Shown one piece after another: positions 59,194-64,000 of a DNA stretch of 64,000 nt (position 1 is its first letter; each line of letters opens with the position of its first letter). The notes under the pieces are model-generated. The model worked only from the letters and a program-made list of their open reading frames with translations. It did no database searches and was not told the origin of the DNA. The DNA comes from Zychaea mexicana (lineage: Eukaryota > Mucoromycota > Mucoromycetes > Mucorales > Lichtheimiaceae), in the NCBI RefSeq assembly GCF_025766255.1, contig NW_026516701.1, forward strand, positions 186,001-250,000. Reading direction: 5' to 3'. The position numbers and the translations under genes are program-made.

Positions 59194-61298
59194 TTACAGG
59201 ATCGTTTTCAGAATGCGTTCAACTTGTTCCCAGTTATCAGTTGGTACGCGTTCAATACGTTTCTGGAAATGTTCTTCGATAGCGTTCATATGCTCCCAGC
59301 TCTCACGATCGTGCACAAAGTTGATACTAGCACCGGTACGACCAAAGCGACCCGTTCGACCCACACGATGGAGATATGTTTCTGGTTCAGGGTTGTTGTA
59401 GTGATCCAATGGCATGTCATAGTTGATCACAACGCTGATCTGCATGATATCGATACCACGCGAAAGGACGTTTGTGGTCACCAACACTTTGGATTCGCCG
59501 CGTCTGAAATGATCCATCACCTCGTCACGCTCTTCAGGAGACATCATACCGTGCAGTGAGAGAACAGCATGGCCTTGCTCTGTCATGCGTCTGGCGATCT
59601 CATCAGCAGTTTCACGGCGCTATACGTATACATATTGAATTGATATGCTATTTTCCTCGGTAAAGCAGTTGAGAAAGCAAAAAAGGATACTTACACGGCA
59701 AAAAATGATACTTTGACTGACAGTCAGGATGTCATACAAATTGCAGAGTACCTCATACTTGTGTTCCTCATTTTGACAATCCATATAGAACTGCTTGATA
59801 GTATCAACACTCAGTTCTTCGCGACGCAAGGAGATTTCGTTAGCATCAGGAGCAAAGCGTGGAGCAAACTTGCGGACATTATCAGGGAACGTGGCAGAAA
59901 ATAAAACAATTTGAGGTTCGACTTTCAAAGATCTAAACACATCCCACGTTTAGTCACGAACTCATCTTTGCACTTTCTGACAATCCCCCCCTTCGATCCT
60001 TATTCATCTTCAATCCCGGGGATCCTCACCCTTTAATACGAATGCTTTGGTCGCCCAAACCGTCTTGGTCCAACATGTTGTCTGCTTCATCCAAGACAAA
60101 CACCTTGATTTGTTGGGTAGGGAGTAGACCACGTCGAATTGCGTCTTGGACAGAACCAGGCGTGCCAACGATCACGTGCTCATCGAGCCGTCTACCACGA
60201 TGTAGACCACCCTTGACAGCCATGCCGATGTTGATCTTAGTGAACTTGGCCATGGTTTGCAAAACATCAGCGATCTGTCTCGCAAGTTCGCGAGACGGGA
60301 CCAAGACGATAGCCTAGCATATGCGAAATGTCGAAAATTAGCTAGTGCTGCGGCAGCAACAACCACCAAAATTCGATGTCTTTATATAATTACCTGTGGT
60401 ACACGCAAACTGGAGTCGACACGGTTGAGAATGTTTAGCGAGAAAGCTGCAGTTTTGCCTATGTTAAATATTGTGAACGATTTATCGTTAGTTAAATACA
60501 AGCAACAGCCGAGTCGTGTAAATTACATTGACTAACCAGTTCCGCTTTGTGATTGGCCGATCATGTTTTTTGGCCTTTGTAGACCGAGATATAAGATATT
60601 TGATTAGCTAGGCACTTTTGCAAAATACTGAATTACTTACGGATTGGCGAGTAGCATTGGCAAGGCTCTTTCTTGGATCTTGGATGGCTTGCTGAATCCC
60701 ATCGCATATATGCCTTGCAACAAATCCGGGTGCCTATATTGTAATATCAGATATCCAAATCCCCTTCTCATACCGCACACCCACAATCACCCATATACAA
60801 AAAAAACCGATAAAATATACAAACTTACAGGCCCAATTCTTCAAAGCTTTTAACTGAAGACAACGGAGAGCTGTCTTGACCCGCAGTGCGAACGTGTACG
60901 TCGAAACTGCTGTCCAATAAACCTGTGTTTCCTGTAACAACGTATATGGTTTCGACTTTAATATATATGGTGAAATAGAATACCAGCAGCAGGACAAAGA
61001 TATATCAAGCAAAAAAAAACTGTACTTACCACTGGGTGCTAGATCAAAACGAGGTTGGTGTTGATCGATGCCTATAATGTGCGTTGAATGTGTGTCAGTG
61101 CTGCGGATATCGTACCACGATCACTGATCCCTGCCCATTGCCCAAAGTTAATAAGAACCTTGGTCGTTGCTCCACCTTGACGCTCCTAATGGTTTTTTTA
61201 TTAAATACAAGTATTTTCAAATTGATAATTCACTTGTTCACTGTTCGATTATTCGACTTACCAGTTAAGTCGCCAAGACGAACGTTGATGCTTTCCAT
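59194..61298 (-). CDS. DBP5: DEAD-box RNA helicase Dbp5/DDX19, 9 or 10 exons
   Basis: ATPase at the cytoplasmic face of nuclear pores that strips export factors from mRNA. Exons in transcript order: 61298-61262, 61071-61030, 60931-60829, 60733-60641, 60574-60537, 60458-60394, 60313-60030, 59932-59695, 59619-59194; 441 residues. Visible: the Dbp5 motif SVKSFEELGL, Q-motif FSKPSKIQERALP, motif I SQSGTGKT, Ia PSRELARQ, Ib VGTPGSV, DEAD box LDEADNML, SAT in LFSATF, then the second RecA fold with TTNVLSRGIDI and HRVGRTGRFGR, ending in RVPTDNWEQVERI. IKQFYMDC and the RGIDIMQISVVINYDMP block separate it from eIF4A and Dhh1. A 27-nt phase-neutral segment at 61185-61159 may be an additional microexon (see findings). 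The first exon is only 37 nt. Confidence 0.95.
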
Positions 61299-62596
61299 TG
61301 TGATTTGTTCCTTTACTACAATGAAGAAAATACCTGTCAAAACTCCTGCTCCTTTATACTGACACAACGCAATCACACCAAAGAGCAGAAAAAGAATTTG
61401 GCGTGTACGCATTCATGAAAAACGCCAACAAGCGCCCTCCAATGATCAAACAAAGTTGTTTTATAGACGTACCTTTTCTTAAAGTTCACGGAGAAGGAGG
61501 AAGTTCACGGAGAAAGAGTGCCTGTATAAAATTCTGCGTGGATAGAATTTACTCTGTTTCAAAAGAAAGTTCGATTTCTGGATTTTTGTCAAAGCCCACC
61601 TCCTGTTTTGCTATGTTTTTTAACAAACAATATAATGATGATTTTAAAAGAAAAGGTACTGTTAAGGGCAATGAGAGCTGTCTAACACCATTATAATTAT
61701 ATTGCAGCTTTAAGCACTTTGTATACTTTAACATCATAATATGCTCTAACACTAGTTGAACGCGAGCAAACAATTTTATAAATAAAGAACCAGGTTTCAT
61801 ATCGAAAGTGAGCTAGATATGTACAAAGTATTAGATAACTATTTATCAGTATGACATGACGAAGAGAGGGAACAACCCTTTTAGCTGGCTGCAGTGATTG
61901 AAGGCCTCTACTTCATGTACGTTGTCTAGTTATGAAATATACCGGACAAGCTCGCTCTGCGTGGATCAGGTGCTATGCCCTTTCTTAACCAGAAGTGCAT
62001 AGACAAGTAAAAGTATTATAATGTACTTTGGCAATCTAGTATATCTAAAGATGTGAGGGCTTACCCTCGATTTTTGTGAATATACCAACAATATAATAAG
62101 ATGACACCCCTTGCTCTTCTGATTTCTCATAGTGCTCGTCACACTTATAAAGCAGAGGCGCTCTCCAAAGTGAGCACGACAGACAAGCTTTTTAGGTCAA
62201 GTAGTAAGTGTGAACCTCACACAAGCGCAAAAGATATGTTTCTGTAGTAAATTTTAGATAGGTATAGCAGCATTAACATGAAAAATTAACGGATACCAAT
62301 GATATCCCAGTCTACATTTTAATTTAAAGCTATGCTACTACACGATGAAACAAGTTTTATTCTTGTAATGCCATTCACTGAACAGTTGCTATGATAAAGA
62401 AAGGCATAGACCAAGTGAGTATCTAAGACTTACAGCACAGTTCCATGGCAGTAGCGCTACTGTGGTGCACGCATAGAAAACACACGCGAAAAAGTTGGCG
62501 GGATTTCAATTTGCTGCGGAGGCAACAGTATATGAGTTACGTCGCCCGCCGCAGCGCACATCTCTTCTTCACCAGCTTCTTATTTCTTTTATCGCA
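61299..62596. other. Intergenic region
   Basis: Upstream of both Dbp5 (-) and the repeat-protein gene (+). AT-rich until about 62440, where GC content rises sharply towards the next gene. No feature besides short frames. Confidence 0.45.
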
Positions 62597-64000
62597 ATGC
62601 TCGAATTATTCGCAATTACGCTCGCTATGTACTGTGGTACCCTCGTCATTGGCTGCTTTATGCTCCTCTGGCGGGCCCACCCACTACTTTGTAACTTTGC
62701 TGGTTCCGTCGCCCTTGTGGCCTTTGTCTCTCGCGCTGAGTGTTGCACTTCGGTGCGCACGTTGATCCGTTCCTTGTGTACGTTGTTAGGTCTGCTCCCG
62801 CCTCCGCCGTCGCGCCCCATCTTGCCGCCATCGCAACCTGCTCCTGCACCTGTGAATGTGTTCCAGCGCAACTATTTTTCTTCGTATGGTAAGCATCGCC
62901 CCAATCCTTCGCGGATTTTGGAGGGCATAGATCGTGAAATCGACAACGAGGTCTACAGACGTGCGGCTAGTCGTCTTCCTCCCGATATGTTTGATTCTCG
63001 GCCAGCGTTTACTTTGTATCCTGACCCGATGGACATATTGGCTGAGCGTGAATACTTGAAACAGTTGAAGGAGTGGTGTGGTTTCCCAGTTTCGCGCAGA
63101 GTTACTGTAGTTGAGGACGCATTGCGACGACTTGTGCTCAGACGCTCTTCTTATGAGGTTCAGACGACACCTGTTCAGCCGCCTGTGCAAAACTCTCCTA
63201 CTCGTACTCGCCCTGTGCCGGCTGCTACCGTGGTTGATTCCACAGCAACTGTGCATGTTGATCCCTCACTTTCTTCTGCAGCAGTCGAGGACACGACTAC
63301 AGTGCCCGTTGCGCACATGGATGTAATGATGGAACAGCCTGCGGCCCCTCTGCACTTGCATTGCTCCCGGGTTCCTGAACAAGTTTCGGTGATCGAAGAG
63401 TCTGTGGCCCCTCTGCAATTGCATGGCTCCCGTCTTCTTGATCCCGAAGTCCACGCGATGCCTTCGGAAATGCCTTCAGTGCTGCCTGTGATGGAGGACG
63501 CTCCTGCTGCGCCGGCTGTCTTGGGTGATTCCACAGCTGTGCAAACGATGCATTTTTCTGACGTTGAGCATACTCCCGCTTCGGCGTGCGAGTCCCTGCC
63601 TTCTGAGCATACTCCCGCTTCGGCGTGCGAGTCCCTGCCTTCTGAGCATACTGCCGCTTCGGCGTGTCAGTCCCTGCATGAGCAAACGGCCACTTCGGTG
63701 CGCGCGTCCCTGCATGAAAACGCGGTCGAGGACACACCCATTGACGAGGATGTCCAGATGGAGGAGCCGTCGTATGACGATGAGCTCGCCAACTTAATGG
63801 CTTCCCTGACTTTGGGGATGGACGCTTCCGCGTGGTATGAAGATGATTCTTCTGCCATTCAAAACCCATACGCTTTGCAAACTCACGCTTCGGCATACGA
63901 GTCCCTGCACCAAGAGCATACTCCCGCTTCGGCGTGCGAGTCCCTGCCTGAAGAGCAAACCACCACTTCGGTGCGTGCGTCCCTGCCTGAAGAGCAAACC
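62597..64000 (+). CDS. Unrecognised membrane-anchored repeat protein, 3' end outside window
   Basis: An uninterrupted plus-strand frame runs from the ATG at 62597 to the right edge (468 codons, no stop). I do not recognise the family. Residues 3-24 and about 32-46 are hydrophobic (LFAITLAMYCGTLVIGCFML, then LLCNFAGSVALVAFV), suggesting a double membrane anchor or hairpin. A Pro-rich linker and a possibly folded region follow (about 85-190: NVFQRNYFSSYGKHRPNPSR, VYRRAASRLPPDMFDSRPAF, EYLKQLKEWCGFP). After that the chain is low-complexity with two repeat types: a 21-residue duplicate (APLHLHCSR / APLQLHGSR) and a 12-13-residue unit, EHTPASACESLPS or EQTTTSVRASLPE. The frame opens further upstream without a Met, so an earlier 5' exon is possible. 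The gene is GC-richer than its surroundings. Confidence 0.7.
   Translation, partial: MLELFAITLAMYCGTLVIGCFMLLWRAHPLLCNFAGSVALVAFVSRAECCTSVRTLIRSLCTLLGLLPPPPSRPILPPSQPAPAPVNVFQRNYFSSYGKHRPNPSRILEGIDREIDNEVYRRAASRLPPDMFDSRPAFTLYPDPMDILAEREYLKQLKEWCGFPVSRRVTVVEDALRRLVLRRSSYEVQTTPVQPPVQNSPTRTRPVPAATVVDSTATVHVDPSLSSAAVEDTTTVPVAHMDVMMEQPAAPLHLHCSRVPEQVSVIEESVAPLQLHGSRLLDPEVHAMPSEMPSVLPVMEDAPAAPAVLGDSTAVQTMHFSDVEHTPASACESLPSEHTPASACESLPSEHTAASACQSLHEQTATSVRASLHENAVEDTPIDEDVQMEEPSYDDELANLMASLTLGMDASAWYEDDSSAIQNPYALQTHASAYESLHQEHTPASACESLPEEQTTTSVRASLPEEQT
63332..63457 (+). repeat. Degenerate 63-bp direct duplication inside the repeat protein
   Basis: Two consecutive 63-nt copies start GAACAGCCTGCGGCCCCT and GAAGAGTCTGTGGCCCCT. 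Each codes for a 21-residue segment with APL-H/Q-LH-C/G-SR. Confidence 0.7.
63566..64000 (+). repeat. 36/39-bp coding tandem repeats in two flavours
   Basis: Copies at 63566-63604, 63605-63643, 63644-63679 and 63680-63715. After a unique spacer come 63878-63913, 63914-63952 and 63953-63991, with another begun at 63992. One flavour codes EHTPASACESLP, the other EQTxTSVRASLP. The first two copies are identical at nucleotide level, and spacing always keeps frame. The array continues beyond the window. Confidence 0.9.

Noticed and set aside
63175..63997. Arg-rich minus-strand frames opposite the repeat protein
   Set aside because: They mirror the repeat units; only the plus strand has the continuous frame with an N-terminal hydrophobic anchor from 62597.
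63566..64000. CRISPR-like array
   Set aside because: Units are directly tandem without unique spacers, keep a coding frame and lie in eukaryotic sequence; they are protein repeats.

Overview
The window is nuclear DNA of a filamentous fungus, most likely an early-diverging one (Mucoromycota). The genes have many short GT-AG introns (mostly 55-120 nt), CAA- and CT-rich leaders, and poly-Q/poly-N runs. The gene set includes a CSL (CBF1/RBP-J-type) transcription factor, a receiver-domain cyclic-nucleotide phosphodiesterase of the RegA/PDE8 type, a DOCK-family exchange factor and a calcium-type external NADH dehydrogenase. The taxonomic call is inference from gene content; no rRNA or tRNA is present to test it.

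Layout. 2.3-8.7 kb: DNA topoisomerase II (+) convergent with purine nucleoside phosphorylase (-). 10-14.4 kb: a membrane-anchored GNAT acetyltransferase, an ACC-synthase-like PLP enzyme and a degenerate histone H2A, all (+). 14.4-19 kb is AT-rich with no gene I can support. 19-20.4 kb: a highly charged disordered protein with three copies of a basic motif. 22.9-31.2 kb: V-ATPase subunit H, an unrecognised coiled-coil protein and the CSL factor (+). 31.8-35.4 kb: receiver-phosphodiesterase (-), tail to tail with CSL. 35.4-39.6 kb is mostly low-complexity, with one possible small membrane-protein gene and a cluster of X-box-like palindromes. 39.7-40.1 kb: a Mim2-like mitochondrial outer-membrane protein (-). 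41.8-53.6 kb: a METTL21-type methyltransferase, a 2,549-residue DOCK protein and an NDE-type NADH dehydrogenase (+). 53.6-55.6 kb holds decayed coding-like sequence. 55.6-61.3 kb: Emg1/Nep1 and glutathione peroxidase (+), then the mRNA-export helicase Dbp5 (-). 62.6 kb to the right edge: an unrecognised membrane-anchored repeat protein, cut by the window end.

Most genes are unlinked housekeeping functions (chromosome topology, purine salvage, vacuolar acidification, ribosome biogenesis, mRNA export, respiration, peroxide defence), with no operon-like logic. The receiver-phosphodiesterase, CSL factor and DOCK protein are regulatory. All exon boundaries were derived by hand from splice consensus, reading-frame continuity and family conservation; summed exon lengths are divisible by three in every multi-exon model. 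The observations most worth following up are the phosphodiesterase with a degenerate receiver, the start-less divergent H2A, the terminal repeat protein, the triple-motif charged protein and the topoisomerase II with almost no C-terminal domain.
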